64,000 nucleotides of DNA from Anabaena subtropica FACHB-260 (GCF_014697105.1 NZ_JACJRF010000009.1:93332-157331); one strand, 5' to 3'; shown: positions 49,889-59,855, numbered from the stretch's first letter. Notes: generated by a model from the sequence alone, not told the origin. Translations and numbers: made by a program.

Positions 49889-50178
49889 TTTACTTTATTA
49901 CTTTGTGCCTCCGTGTATCCGTGTCTAAATAATTGGGGAACGACACAGGTACAAAGAAACAAAGAAAATTTATTTAGAGCAACGGCTAATTTGCTAACAA
50001 CTATTTTATATTTATTTGTGATATAATCTTTTTTCTGGAAGTTAATATGTGTGAATACTAGCTTTTCTGCGCTAGGATTAGACAAAGATATAAATGTACA
50101 CTACCAATTTAGGCAGTTGCATACACATGGCTATTATGGCATAACCATTACGGAGACTAGAACCAGGAACACAACAGC
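49889..50178. other. leader region of the S1 gene
   Basis: About 290 nt without a gene. It should hold the promoter of the ribosomal protein S1 gene. A GGAGAC before the start is a weak ribosome site. Confidence 0.4.
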
Positions 50179-51264
50179 ATGGTCAATCAGAATTTAACCG
50201 CTACAGAAATTGGATTTACTCACGAAGATTTCGCTGCCCTCCTTGACAAGTACGACTATCACTTCAGCCCAGGAGATGTCGTACCAGGTACAGTTTTTAG
50301 TATAGAACCGCGCGGCGCTCTGATTGACATAGGTGCTAAGACAGCAGCATATATACCTATACAAGAAATGTCTATAAACCGGGTCGATGCCCCGGAAGAA
50401 GTTTTACAATCAAACGAAACAAGAGAATTTTTTATTCTCACCGATGAAAACGAAGATGGACAGTTAACACTTTCCATCCGTCGGATTGAATATATGCGTG
50501 CGTGGGAACGTGTACGCCAATTACAAGCAGAAGACGCTACAGTACGCTCCGGTGTATTTGCTACCAACCGTGGGGGAGCTTTAGTGAGAATTGAAGGACT
50601 ACGGGGCTTTATTCCCGGTTCTCACATCAGCACCCGCAAACCCAAAGAAGAGTTAGTGGGCGAAGAACTGCCTTTAAAATTCCTAGAAGTAGACGAAGAA
50701 CGTAACCGCCTCGTTTTATCTCACCGTCGCGCGTTAGTAGAGCGCAAGATGAACCGCCTAGAAGTCGGCGAAGTCGTAATTGGTACAGTTCGCGGTATCA
50801 AACCTTACGGTGCATTCATCGATATCGGTGGTGTTAGCGGCTTGTTGCACATCTCAGAGATTTCTCACGAGCATATTGATACACCTCACAGCGTATTCAA
50901 TGTCAATGATGAAGTGAAAGTGATGATCATTGATTTGGATGCGGAAAGAGGCAGAATTTCTCTGTCTACCAAACAATTAGAACCAGAACCCGGTGACATG
51001 ATCAAAAACCGTGATCTGGTTTATGATAAAGCCGAAGAAATGGCAGCCAAGTATAGGGAGCAAATGCTGGCTAAACAACAGGGTATTGCTCTGCCCACAG
51101 AAGATGCAGAAAATTTAATTGAGGAAGATATACCCTCGGCTACTGAAGATGCTGTAGTTGAAGAAGAAATTACAGCAGTTGAGGAGATTACAGCAGTTGA
51201 GGAAATTCCAGCAGTTGAGGAAATTCCAGCAGTTGAGGAAATTCCAGCAGCTATTGAAGAGTAA
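50179..51264 (+). CDS. rpsA: 30S ribosomal protein S1 with acidic repeat tail
   Basis: A 361-residue protein with three S1 RNA-binding domains: about 30-100 (SPGDVVPGTVFSIEPRGALI), 117-182 and 195-268 (GEVVIGTVRGIKPYGAFIDI). This is the usual form of the main cyanobacterial S1. It binds mRNA to the 30S subunit. The last 45 residues are acidic and include AVEEIP-type repeats encoded by four 18-nt DNA units, so their number may vary between strains. Followed by a terminator. Confidence 0.95.
   Translation: MVNQNLTATEIGFTHEDFAALLDKYDYHFSPGDVVPGTVFSIEPRGALIDIGAKTAAYIPIQEMSINRVDAPEEVLQSNETREFFILTDENEDGQLTLSIRRIEYMRAWERVRQLQAEDATVRSGVFATNRGGALVRIEGLRGFIPGSHISTRKPKEELVGEELPLKFLEVDEERNRLVLSHRRALVERKMNRLEVGEVVIGTVRGIKPYGAFIDIGGVSGLLHISEISHEHIDTPHSVFNVNDEVKVMIIDLDAERGRISLSTKQLEPEPGDMIKNRDLVYDKAEEMAAKYREQMLAKQQGIALPTEDAENLIEEDIPSATEDAVVEEEITAVEEITAVEEIPAVEEIPAVEEIPAAIEE
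51175..51246 (+). repeat. four 18-nt coding repeats in the S1 tail
   Basis: The unit GCAGTTGAGGAAATTCCA occurs four times (the first differs at two positions), encoding AVEEIP/AVEEIT. Confidence 0.92.
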
Positions 51265-51314
51265 TACAGTTGTAGTTTAACTTTAACTGTCTTTAACAAG
51301 AACAAAGCATTTTT

Positions 51315-51340
51315 AAAAGAGGGAAAACCCCTCTTTTTTA
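51315..51340 (+). terminator. intrinsic terminator of the S1 gene
   Basis: Hairpin AAAAGAGGG with CCCTCTTTT around a 5-nt loop, ending in a run of six or more T residues, 50 nt after the S1 stop. Confidence 0.92.
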
Positions 51341-51366
51341 TTTTGAATTTTTACGGGTGTAATTTT

Positions 51367-52101
51367 ATGGCTACTATTAAGTGTAGAAATATCAAATTTA
51401 CTGATATTCAAGCGATTTTATTTGATAAAAATGGTACTTTAGAAAATTCGGAAGCCTATTTGCGATCGCTCGGACAAAAAGCAGCGAGAATAATAGATGC
51501 CCAAATACCCGGAATTGGCGAACCCTTACTCATGGCCTTTGGCATTAATGGCAATACTCTCGACCCAGCCGGTTTAATATCAGTAGCCAGTCGCCGTGAA
51601 ACAGAAATAGCCACAGCCGCCTATATTGCCGAAACTGGTAAAGGATGGTTTGAATCATTGAAAATAGCACGTCAAGCTTTGGATGATGCTGAAAAATACA
51701 TTGGTGTAGCTCCAGCACCTCTATTTACAGGTGCATTGGAAGTATTACAATCTCTGTCAGCAGCCGGACTAAAACTTGGCATCGTTTCAGCAGCGTCAAC
51801 ATTAGAAGTGAACCACTTTATTGCACAACATCAATTAAGTAATTACATCAAGGGGCAAATAGGGGTAGATGACGGCCCTAGTAAACCAGACCCCATATTA
51901 TTTTTACAAGCCTGCCAAGCTTTAGGTGTAGAGCCAGGAGCCACATTAATGGTAGGTGATGCTGTGGGTGATATGCAAATGGCTCGTAACGCCAAAGCAG
52001 CCGGTTGTATTGGCATTACTTGGGTGAATAAATTAGATAATGTCCAAGGCGCAGATGTAGTGATTAATCAGCTAGATGAAATTCAAATTGTAGAAAAATA
52101 A
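51367..52101 (+). CDS. HAD-superfamily phosphatase-like protein with altered motif I
   Basis: A 244-residue HAD protein. Motif I is LFDKNGTLENS (D20-K-N22), motif II is LGIVSAAS, motif III's lysine lies near KPDPILF, and motif IV is MVGDAVGDMQMARNA. The cap domain is helical, as in Gph/PGP-type phosphatases. The second aspartate of DxD is asparagine here. I use ATG 51367, because the in-frame TTG at 51343 lies just after the terminator and has no ribosome site. Substrate unknown. Confidence 0.85.
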   Translation: MATIKCRNIKFTDIQAILFDKNGTLENSEAYLRSLGQKAARIIDAQIPGIGEPLLMAFGINGNTLDPAGLISVASRRETEIATAAYIAETGKGWFESLKIARQALDDAEKYIGVAPAPLFTGALEVLQSLSAAGLKLGIVSAASTLEVNHFIAQHQLSNYIKGQIGVDDGPSKPDPILFLQACQALGVEPGATLMVGDAVGDMQMARNAKAAGCIGITWVNKLDNVQGADVVINQLDEIQIVEK

Positions 52102-52177
52102 CACTAAACTATATAGATAAAGATGAACTAGGCTAAAACCAACTTCCTCCTCTCTCCCGCCTTCACCTAAAAATAAT

Positions 52178-52894
52178 ATGTCACAGCTATTCCCTGGAGA
52201 AGTATTTGCTAATACTGCTGACTTTGACACTGGGATTCGCCAGCTATTACCTCGCTATGATGAGATGCTGGAAGTTATTGCCCGTTGTCTGCCTTCTACA
52301 AGTCATCGTATTTTAGAATTAGGTTGCGGCACAGGCGAAGTTAGCCTAAAGTTACTCCAGCGATGCCCTGATGCTCAAGTTATTGCCTTAGATTATTCAC
52401 CCCGAATGCTGGAATTTGCCCAAAACAAAATGGCAGCATCTGGGTATAAACAACGCTGGACTGGTGTACAAGCAGACTTTGGGGACTGGGCAATCAATTC
52501 TGATAAGTTGAATGTTGGTAGTGAATTTGATGCTTGTGTATCATCCCTAGCAATTCACCATCTTCATGATGAGATGAAGTCAAAGCTATTTCAGCGCATC
52601 GCTGCTAGCCTTACGCCAGATGGTTGTTTTTGGAACGCAGACCCTATTTTACCAGAATTACCTGCACTGGGAGAAATTTACCAAGCAGCGCGAGAAGAAT
52701 GGGCAACTCAACATGAAACCAGTCTGATGGAAGTTCGCGCCAAGATTGGTAACACAAATCCACAAGGATACTCTAGTCAAGACCAACTTGCTACTTTAGA
52801 TACTCATTTGCAAATGCTGACAAAAGCTGGATTTAAAACAGTAGCAGTACCTTGGAAATATTATGGTTTAGCTATCTTTGGTGGCTATGTGTAA
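52178..52894 (+). CDS. class I SAM-dependent methyltransferase
   Basis: A 238-residue Rossmann methyltransferase. Motif I is ILELGCGTGEVSLKLL, the acidic residue after strand 2 is in VIALDYSPRMLEFA, and motif IV is in FDACVSSLAIHHL. The C-terminal part resembles small-molecule methyltransferases. Substrate cannot be inferred. It follows the HAD gene by 76 nt in the same direction. Confidence 0.85.
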   Translation: MSQLFPGEVFANTADFDTGIRQLLPRYDEMLEVIARCLPSTSHRILELGCGTGEVSLKLLQRCPDAQVIALDYSPRMLEFAQNKMAASGYKQRWTGVQADFGDWAINSDKLNVGSEFDACVSSLAIHHLHDEMKSKLFQRIAASLTPDGCFWNADPILPELPALGEIYQAAREEWATQHETSLMEVRAKIGNTNPQGYSSQDQLATLDTHLQMLTKAGFKTVAVPWKYYGLAIFGGYV

Positions 52895-53294
52895 CGGTTA
52901 GAGACTAGAGGCTAGAGTTGTAGATTTTTTCTGTGAATAGGCTGTATTGAAAAATTTTGCACTCTTTTTACCCGGACGTGCAGAATTTTTGCTGTGTCCA
53001 TACTCTTATATCGGCGGTTAATTTTTCTGCTATATTTCTAAATCTGACAATGCCTAAAAGATAGCTAGTGTTAATACAGAATACACTTTAATTATTCGTT
53101 TATTAACTATTAAGAAATTAGAAATATATGTATTTTTACATAATATTTCATCTGCGATCGCTCTTGAGAAGTACTGTTTACTTTTTATCAACATATTGGA
53201 AAATAAAGAGTAGAAACGATTCATCAAAACATTAACCAGGGAATTGCCATCTACATTGCTTTTAATGCTGAGTTCCCGCAGGAGAATAGATTAG
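52895..53294. other. 400-nt intergenic region before the protease gene
   Basis: AT-rich, with one HIP1-like GCGATCGC across the 53155-53162 region. No gene or clear promoter element recognised. AGGAGA at 53280-53285 serves the protease start. Confidence 0.4.
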
Positions 53295-54377
53295 ATGGCT
53301 AGAAATAAAAAGAAATCATCTAGGTTCAATTGTGATCATTCACAAAATACTAGATGTCCTATTTGCTGTGTGATTCCACCGCACATATTAGAAAATATTG
53401 CTCTCAATGGTACACCACTGCAAAGAAATTGGGCATTTCAAACATTGAATGTTTCGGCTCAATTGCGCGGACGGAGAAACGCCATTGGTAATATCTTTCT
53501 CGCTCCTTCTCCTGGTGAAAAAAGCCGTACTGTTTACGATGCTCAAAACACTGAAAAATTACCAGGAATTATAGTCAGATCTGAAGGCGATAGTCCTAGC
53601 ACTGATGTAGCTGTGAATGAAGCTTACGATGGGGCTGGTGCTACTTATGATTTGTTTTACGAAATATTTGAACGTAATTCCATTGACGACAAAGGACTAC
53701 GTTTAGACTCCACTATCCATTTTGGGGTGAAGTACGAAAATGCTTTTTGGAATGGCGACCAAATGGTTTATGGTGATGGCGACGGTGAATTATTTGATCG
53801 CTTTACCAAGTCAATAGATGTTATTGCCCATGAACTAACTCATGGTGTGACTCAATATGAGGCAGGTTTAATATATTACGGTGAACCAGGGGCTTTGAAT
53901 GAATCTTTTTCTGATGTTTTTGGTGCTTTGGTAAAACAAAGGATAAAAAACCAGACCGCAGAGGAAGCCGACTGGCTCATTGGTGATGGTTTATTAATGC
54001 CCAAAGTCAACGGTGTTGGTGTCCGTTCCATGAAAGAACCGGGAACAGCTTATGATGACCCCGTTTTAGGGAAAGACCCCCAACCAGGCCATGTCAAAGA
54101 CCAGTACAATGGCTGGGCGGATAATGGCGGGGTACATATCAATTCAGGGATTCCCAACCGTGCTTTTTATCTAGCAGCCATAGAGATTGGTGGCTACGCT
54201 TGGGAAAAAGCAGGTAAAATCTGGTACATTGCTTTACGCGATCGCTTGCGTGCTAAGGCTGACTTTAAAAAAGCGGCCGATGTGACCACACAAGTTGCTA
54301 GTGAACTCTACGGTGACAATAGTCTAGAACATAAAGCAGTACAGAATGCTTGGAAACAGGTGGGAGTTAATTCCTAA
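53295..54377 (+). CDS. M4-family (thermolysin/protealysin-like) metalloprotease
   Basis: A 360-residue zinc protease. HELTH gives H179, E180 and H183, and E203 in ALNESFSDVFG is the third ligand. The end has DNGGVHINSGIPNRAFYLAA with the catalytic histidine. There is no signal peptide or long propeptide. Instead a short N-terminal region with CCVIPPHILENIAL matches the protealysin-type precursor, which is cytoplasmic or leaves by a non-classical route. An emfourin-like inhibitor gene follows 262 nt downstream. Confidence 0.93.
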   Translation: MARNKKKSSRFNCDHSQNTRCPICCVIPPHILENIALNGTPLQRNWAFQTLNVSAQLRGRRNAIGNIFLAPSPGEKSRTVYDAQNTEKLPGIIVRSEGDSPSTDVAVNEAYDGAGATYDLFYEIFERNSIDDKGLRLDSTIHFGVKYENAFWNGDQMVYGDGDGELFDRFTKSIDVIAHELTHGVTQYEAGLIYYGEPGALNESFSDVFGALVKQRIKNQTAEEADWLIGDGLLMPKVNGVGVRSMKEPGTAYDDPVLGKDPQPGHVKDQYNGWADNGGVHINSGIPNRAFYLAAIEIGGYAWEKAGKIWYIALRDRLRAKADFKKAADVTTQVASELYGDNSLEHKAVQNAWKQVGVNS

Positions 54378-54480
54378 TACTGCTACGAGTGAATCCTGAA
54401 CTTACGAGACGCTTACGTAGAACGGAGACACTAGGTGTAAACGTCTCGTAGATAGCGCGGTAGTATTGCGTAGCCAACAA
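54376..54480. repeat. imperfect inverted-repeat element after the protease gene
   Basis: AATACTGCTACG at the left is matched by GCGGTAGTATT at the right, with CGAGACGCTTACG and CGTCTCG pairing inside. The word content (CTACGTAG, GCGTAGC) is that of dispersed Nostoc repeats. It starts at the protease stop codon. Confidence 0.55.
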
Positions 54481-54639
54481 AGCAAGCTAAGTAATTCGTA
54501 ATTAATACCAATTTGAAAAATGATGGGGATGGACGGAGAAAATCCAGAGACACCAAGCACTTTTCAATTCAAAATCCAAAATGGTATGAGGATTCTTGTT
54601 AGACTGGGAGGTGAAATATCATCTTCCGGTCTGATTTAA

Positions 54640-54936
54640 ATGCGGGTATTTTTGGAACGCACAGGCGGCTTTGCTGGGATTAGTAAAAGAATAAACGTTG
54701 ATACAAATAAACTCCCACAGCAGGAAGCAGAGAAACTATGCCAACTGGTAGCAGCAGCTGATTTATTTCAACTACCTCAACAAATTATCTCCTCTTACGG
54801 CCAGAGAGATCGCTTTCAATATCAGATGACTATAGAAGATAATGGTCAGCAGCATACAGTAATTGTTAGTGAAGCAGCATTATCCAGTAATTTAAAGACA
54901 CTGATTGAATGGCTTAATCAAGCACCATCTTTATAA
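54640..54936 (+). CDS. emfourin-like metalloprotease inhibitor
   Basis: A 98-residue protein. MRVFLERTGGFAGISKR, followed by LPQQEAEKLCQLVAAADLFQ and the ending VSEAALSSNLKTLIEWL, matches the emfourin family, small proteins encoded next to protealysin-like M4 proteases that inhibit them. It follows the M4 protease gene on the same strand. Its stop overlaps the end of the convergent BtuF-like gene by 6 nt. No signal peptide, consistent with a cytoplasmic inhibitor. Confidence 0.8.
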   Translation: MRVFLERTGGFAGISKRINVDTNKLPQQEAEKLCQLVAAADLFQLPQQIISSYGQRDRFQYQMTIEDNGQQHTVIVSEAALSSNLKTLIEWLNQAPSL

Positions 54937-55857
54937 AGGTTGCCAAGCAGTACCTTTGTAACCATAATCAAAAATTTCTGGATGTAAAATTTCGGACAAA
55001 ATTTCTAGAGAATCTGCCAGCCGTGGACCTGGACGGTTGAAGTAGGAATTACCATCGGTAATGTAAACTCTACCAGTCTGGGCAGCGTGTAGTTTTTGCC
55101 ATTCTGGGTTTTGGGTAAATAATTGAGCTTCTTGACGAGTCCGAGATAAGTCAAAACCACAAGGCATAAAAATGATGATATCTGGATTGCTGACTAACAG
55201 ATTTTCCCATTGCAAATGTGGGGAAGGCTGACCCGGAACGGAAAATAATGTTTGTCCTCCAGCTAAATGGACTAATTCCGGAATCCAATTTGCTGCGGTC
55301 ATCAGAGGTTCTGTCCACTCAATGCAAGCAACTGTCGGTACTTCTTCTAAAGAAAGTCCCTGGATTTTTTGCTGACAAATTTTGACACGAGCTTCTAAAT
55401 TATCTAGTATTTTTACTGAATCCACACCAAAGATATGAGATACACGTTCAATATCCTGCCACACATCCTCCAGTAGATTAGGTTGTAAAGAAATAATCTG
55501 TGGAGAACTTTGTGTAAGTTCTGCAACTGCTTTTTCCACATCTTTGAGGCTAACTGCACAAACATCACACTGGTCTTGCGTCAAAATATGGGTTGGTTGT
55601 AATTGTTCTAAAACATCTACCTTAATTTGATAAATACTCAGTGCAGATTGCAGCAAATTATTTACTTCATGATGAATTTTGCTGCTAGGAGCATGACTAC
55701 TTAAGCGTGCCTGCGTACATACAGGAAGATTTTGGATTTCTGGAGGATAGTCGCATTCATGCGATCGCCCAACCATAACATCACTCAATCCTAAGGTCGC
55801 TAAAATCTCTGTTGCACTAGGGATCAGAGATACAATTCTGACATTACCATTTTTCAT
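54931..55857 (-). CDS. BtuF-like cobalamin-binding protein (periplasmic-binding fold)
   Basis: A 308-residue Peripla_BP_2 family protein: RIVSLIPSATEILATLGL at the start, VGRSHECDYPP, and a C-terminal RPGPRLADSLEILSEILHP. These are typical of cobalamin-binding proteins of the BtuF group. There is no N-terminal signal peptide or lipobox, so it may be cytoplasmic or the annotated start may miss one, although no upstream in-frame start is evident. No B12 riboswitch was recognised upstream. Confidence 0.82.
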   Translation of the reverse strand: MKNGNVRIVSLIPSATEILATLGLSDVMVGRSHECDYPPEIQNLPVCTQARLSSHAPSSKIHHEVNNLLQSALSIYQIKVDVLEQLQPTHILTQDQCDVCAVSLKDVEKAVAELTQSSPQIISLQPNLLEDVWQDIERVSHIFGVDSVKILDNLEARVKICQQKIQGLSLEEVPTVACIEWTEPLMTAANWIPELVHLAGGQTLFSVPGQPSPHLQWENLLVSNPDIIIFMPCGFDLSRTRQEAQLFTQNPEWQKLHAAQTGRVYITDGNSYFNRPGPRLADSLEILSEILHPEIFDYGYKGTAWQPL

Positions 55858-56270
55858 TGCTCACCTCTAAAACAGCATCTGCGTTCTTAACTCAATTGTT
55901 ACAGACTTCTACTTCTGAGGTATCTTTCTTCAGGGGAGATTATCCTGCAAAAACCCAAGACAAAATCAAAAGCAAGACATATTTATCTCAATTGCCCTAG
56001 CTACCTCCGTAATAAATTTACTTATGTTAAATTTATTATGTTCAAGTTATAAAAACTTTAAATTTATTTCTTAAGTGCGATCGCTTACTTCTATTGTGGC
56101 AATTATAGTTAGGAGTGATGAAATTGCGGAACCGATGATGCACAATCTTGTTCAATATTTCATTTTCAAATAATTATTGAAAGAAAAATAGATTTTCCAG
56201 ATATGTAAAACGTTATGCCGTAATTGTATTTATAAAAATACTTCTAGTTTTTAGAGAACTACAAGGCAAA
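55858..56270. other. 413-nt divergent intergenic region
   Basis: Between the BtuF-like gene and the histidine kinase gene. AT-rich, with no B12-box-like motif, gene or clear terminator. Confidence 0.4.
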
Positions 56271-58016
56271 GTGATTTCTTTCCAAGGACGACACATGCAG
56301 GTGCTAGAGGTTAAAGATATTACAGAAAGCCAAGCAACGCAAGACGGTATGCGAATCACAGAAAACGTGCGACGCAAACAAAATCAGACTCTAGTGCAAT
56401 TGGCAAGAAGCAAAACTTTCCAGCAAGGGCCTCTCCATGCTGTGTTAGAAGAAATCACAGAAGCTGCTGCTCAGACACTTTTAGTGGAACGAGTTAGCTT
56501 ATGGTTGTATAACCAAGATGGTTCAGCCATTGAGTGTATGGATTTATATGATGTCAGTAAGCAAGTCCATACTTCTGGTCAGTCTCTATTAAAAGCTAGT
56601 TACCCAGTTTACTTCCAAACATTGGAAGAGGAACGTAGTATTGCTGTACATGATGCCATTAATGATAAAAGAACCCAAGAATTATCTGTAAGTTATTTAT
56701 CGGTTTCTGGAGTTGTATCCCTGCTTGATGCTCCTATTTGGGTGGGAGGTCGTTTAGTAGGAGTAGTTTGTCATGAACACTGTGGTGAAGTGCGTCAGTG
56801 GACAGCAGAGGAAGAAAATTTTGCAGGCTCAATTGCAGATTTTGTATCTCTAGCCATCGAAGCCAGAGAACGTAATATCGCCCAGGAAGCCCTAAGAAAG
56901 AGTGAAAATCAATTTCGAGCAATTTTTGAACTTTCCTCCATCGGTATCGGACTTGTCGATATGAAAGCCCAGATAGTTGATGCTAACCCTGCTTTGTGTC
57001 AAATGTTGGGATACAAGCGAGAAGAACTATGTGGCAAGCGCTTTACAGATTATATGTCCCCGCAAAGGGGAGATGTAGAGCTTTATAAACAACTTATTAC
57101 TGATATTTTTACAGATACTCAGCAAATTGACAAAAAACCACAACTAGAAATCGAACGGCCTTTTGTGCATCGAGACGGTAATTTGGTGTGGACTAAATTG
57201 TCTGTTTCTGTAATTCCTGGTTCTCATGGTGAACCAGAGTATTTTTTAGCTATTATCGATAACATTACTGAGCGCAAACAGACTGAAATGAAACTGCGTA
57301 CTTCGCAAGCCGCAGCAGAAGCTGGTAGTCGAGCAAAAAGTGAATTTTTAGCTACCATGAGTCATGAACTGCGGACACCGCTCAATGCCATTATGGGCTT
57401 GTCGCAGTTATTACAACAAGAGATAGTTGGTTCTCTCAATGAAAAACAAAAAGAATATATAAATTGTATGTACAGCAGTGGCGAACATCTGCTAGCGCTG
57501 ATTAACGATATATTGGATTTATCAAAGGTGGAAGCAGGTAAAGAAGAATTATTACTCTTACCTTTGCTAGTAGTAGATGTATGTAATGATGTTTTATCAA
57601 CAGTACGCGATCGCGCTCTATCCAAGGGACTAAAACTGAATCATGAAATTGATCCAGAAGCTAATATTTGCATAGCCGATGAGCGGCGGATTAAGCAAAT
57701 GCTGCTTAACTTGCTGACTAATGCAATTAAATTTACTCCAGAAGGTGAAGTATATTTAATAGTTGAAAAAGTCCCTGAAGGCATAAAATTTACAGTATCA
57801 GATACAGGAATTGGTATTGACACAAATCAATTCCAACTCTTATTTGAACCATTTAAACAACTAGATAGTCGCTTAAATCGTCAGTACGAAGGTACTGGTT
57901 TAGGTTTAGCTTTGACACGTAAACTAGCGCGGTTGCATGGTGGTGATGTGACAGTAACATCCTCCTTGGGAATTGGGAGTCAATTTACTTTGTTTCTGCC
58001 AGACCAAGAAATATAG
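56271..58016 (+). CDS. sensor histidine kinase (GAF-PAS-HisKA-HATPase)
   Basis: A 581-residue soluble kinase. A GAF domain (about 45-200) is followed by a PAS domain with PAC (about 212-345), HisKA with H365 in MSHELRTPLNAIMGL, and an ATPase domain with N-box QMLLNLLTNAIKF, G1 DTGIGID, F-box FEPFKQLD and G2 GTGLGLALTRKLA. No bilin-type cysteine is seen in this GAF. The start is GTG 56271; ATG 56295 is an alternative. No response regulator is adjacent. Confidence 0.9.
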   Translation: MISFQGRHMQVLEVKDITESQATQDGMRITENVRRKQNQTLVQLARSKTFQQGPLHAVLEEITEAAAQTLLVERVSLWLYNQDGSAIECMDLYDVSKQVHTSGQSLLKASYPVYFQTLEEERSIAVHDAINDKRTQELSVSYLSVSGVVSLLDAPIWVGGRLVGVVCHEHCGEVRQWTAEEENFAGSIADFVSLAIEARERNIAQEALRKSENQFRAIFELSSIGIGLVDMKAQIVDANPALCQMLGYKREELCGKRFTDYMSPQRGDVELYKQLITDIFTDTQQIDKKPQLEIERPFVHRDGNLVWTKLSVSVIPGSHGEPEYFLAIIDNITERKQTEMKLRTSQAAAEAGSRAKSEFLATMSHELRTPLNAIMGLSQLLQQEIVGSLNEKQKEYINCMYSSGEHLLALINDILDLSKVEAGKEELLLLPLLVVDVCNDVLSTVRDRALSKGLKLNHEIDPEANICIADERRIKQMLLNLLTNAIKFTPEGEVYLIVEKVPEGIKFTVSDTGIGIDTNQFQLLFEPFKQLDSRLNRQYEGTGLGLALTRKLARLHGGDVTVTSSLGIGSQFTLFLPDQEI

Positions 58017-58086
58017 ATGTATTGAAAAAATCGAGTATAAATCTTAATATACGCCTGATAACTGCTAATTATGCACTGATTTAAAT

Positions 58087-58112
58087 GGTGCGTTAACAAG
58101 ATGTAACGCACC
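58087..58112. terminator. hairpin between convergent kinase and stress-protein genes
   Basis: GGTGCGTTA pairs with TAACGCACC around an 8-nt loop, between two gene ends. It shares the GGTGCGT word with 36973-37033, so it may be a dispersed repeat as well as a terminator. Confidence 0.5.
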
Positions 58113-58124
58113 CAAATGATGAAC

Positions 58125-58532
58125 TTAAGGCACAATCAACACCGGACAAGGAGCAAGGTTAATTACGCGAGTCGTGACGCTATCTGTTGCGCCTTCCTCG
58201 GTTAAACCTAGCCCCCGGCAACCCATGATGATTAAATCTGCACCAATTTCATCGGCAACATCGCAGATGGTAAAGGCTGGTTTGCCTTGTTTTTCCAAAA
58301 TTTCTGATGGAATACCTTGCTGCGAAAATAAGGCTTGAGCATCCCTAAGCAGTTTGGCAACCGCTTCTGGAGACACCATTGGATCAGCGCTAGGTGTATC
58401 TGGGGAAGATTCCTCTACCACAGACAGTAGTACTAAGTGACTACCATATTTCTGCACAACGTTGGTAACAACATCAGCAGCTTCCCTTGCTTCTCGGCTT
58501 TGATCGATTGGAAATAGAACTGTCTTGAACAT
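58125..58532 (-). CDS. universal stress protein (UspA family)
   Basis: A 135-residue single Usp domain: FKTVLFPIDQSREAREAADV, and the ATP-binding-type end GCRGLGLTEEGATDSVTTRV with CPVLIVP. I place the start at ATG 58530-58532 because GGAGG lies 6 nt upstream (58539-58543). The longer in-frame start at 58586 adds 18 atypical residues. It is divergent from pgk with about 90 nt between. Confidence 0.9.
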   Translation of the reverse strand: MFKTVLFPIDQSREAREAADVVTNVVQKYGSHLVLLSVVEESSPDTPSADPMVSPEAVAKLLRDAQALFSQQGIPSEILEKQGKPAFTICDVADEIGADLIIMGCRGLGLTEEGATDSVTTRVINLAPCPVLIVP

Positions 58533-58621
58533 CTCTGCACCTCCGCACCCCCGACTCCGGTAAAATCTTGATGGTTCTACTTTCAAAACAATAACAAAAA
58601 GGCAATCAGGAGGGTTTGGCT

Positions 58622-59824
58622 GTGTCTAAAAAAACTGTAGCTAGTTTATCTGCGGCTGATATATCTGGTAAACGCGCTTTAGTGCGTGTTGACTTTAACG
58701 TGCCTTTAGACGATCAAGGCAACATCACAGACGATACTCGCATTCGTGCGGCTCTGCCAACCATCCAAGATTTGACGAAAAAGGGCGCTAAGGTAATTTT
58801 AGCAAGCCATTTTGGTCGTCCCAAGGGTGTAGATGAGAAATTACGTCTTACCCCGGTGGCTAAGAGGCTATCTGAGTTGTTGGGACAAGAAGTTGTCAAA
58901 ACCGATGACTCAATTGGCGATGAAGTTGCGGCTAAGGTGGCTACTTTGCAAAATGGCCAAGTTCTGTTGTTAGAAAATGTCCGTTTTTATAAAGAAGAAG
59001 AGAAAAACGATCCTGAATTTGCCAAAAAATTAGCGGCTAATGCTGATTTTTATGTAAACGATGCTTTTGGTACTGCACACCGCGCTCATGCTTCTACTGA
59101 AGGTGTGACTAAATTCCTCAGTCCGGCTGTGGCTGGATATTTGGTTGAGAAGGAATTGCAATACCTACAAAGTGCGATCGAAAATCCCCAACGTCCTTTA
59201 GCAGCCATCATCGGTGGTTCTAAGGTTTCTAGCAAAATCGGTGTGATTGAAACTCTACTAGAGAAATGCGACAAGCTGATCATCGGTGGTGGGATGATTT
59301 TCACCTTCTACAAAGCTCGTGGTTTGAATGTTGGTAAGTCTCTGGTGGAAGAAGACAAGCTGGAACTAGCAAAGTCTTTGGAAGCTAAAGCGAAGGAACG
59401 TGGCGTTAGCTTGTTGTTACCTACAGATGTAGTAGTAGCAGATAACTTTGCGCCTGATGCTAATTCTCAAACCGTTAGCATTGAAAACATCCCCGATGGT
59501 TGGATGGGTTTGGATATTGGCCCTGATTCTGTCAAAGTCTTCCAAGAAGCCCTTGCAGATACCAAAACCGTAATTTGGAACGGGCCTATGGGTGTATTTG
59601 AGTTTGATAAGTTTGCTGTGGGTACAGAAGCGATCGCTCATACTCTAGCAGACATTAGCAAAACAGGCACAACCACCATCATCGGTGGTGGTGACTCTGT
59701 AGCGGCTGTAGAAAAGGTAGGTTTGGCTGATCAAATGAGCCACATCTCTACCGGTGGCGGCGCAAGCTTAGAGTTACTCGAAGGCAAAGTCCTACCCGGT
59801 ATCGCTGCTTTAGATGAAGCGTAA
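58622..59824 (+). CDS. pgk: phosphoglycerate kinase
   Basis: A 400-residue glycolytic/Calvin-cycle kinase. [35 protein letters not shown], the hinge region and the ATP-binding [11 protein letters not shown] with [14 protein letters not shown] are all present. The AGGAGGG at 58608-58614 fits a GTG start at 58622 better than the in-frame TTG at 58616, which would be only 1 nt away. Confidence 0.96.
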   Translation: MSKKTVASLSAADISGKRALVRVDFNVPLDDQGNITDDTRIRAALPTIQDLTKKGAKVILASHFGRPKGVDEKLRLTPVAKRLSELLGQEVVKTDDSIGDEVAAKVATLQNGQVLLLENVRFYKEEEKNDPEFAKKLAANADFYVNDAFGTAHRAHASTEGVTKFLSPAVAGYLVEKELQYLQSAIENPQRPLAAIIGGSKVSSKIGVIETLLEKCDKLIIGGGMIFTFYKARGLNVGKSLVEEDKLELAKSLEAKAKERGVSLLLPTDVVVADNFAPDANSQTVSIENIPDGWMGLDIGPDSVKVFQEALADTKTVIWNGPMGVFEFDKFAVGTEAIAHTLADISKTGTTTIIGGGDSVAAVEKVGLADQMSHISTGGGASLELLEGKVLPGIAALDEA

Positions 59825-59855
59825 GAGGCATTAGGGACTGTACTAGAAACTAGAG

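Noticed and set aside
49743..49928. 61-codon frame over psbT and its terminator
   Set aside because: It reads psbT in the wrong frame and crosses the terminator hairpin.
55858..56270. Cobalamin riboswitch before the BtuF-like gene
   Set aside because: No B12-box-like sequence or suitable structure seen on the minus strand.
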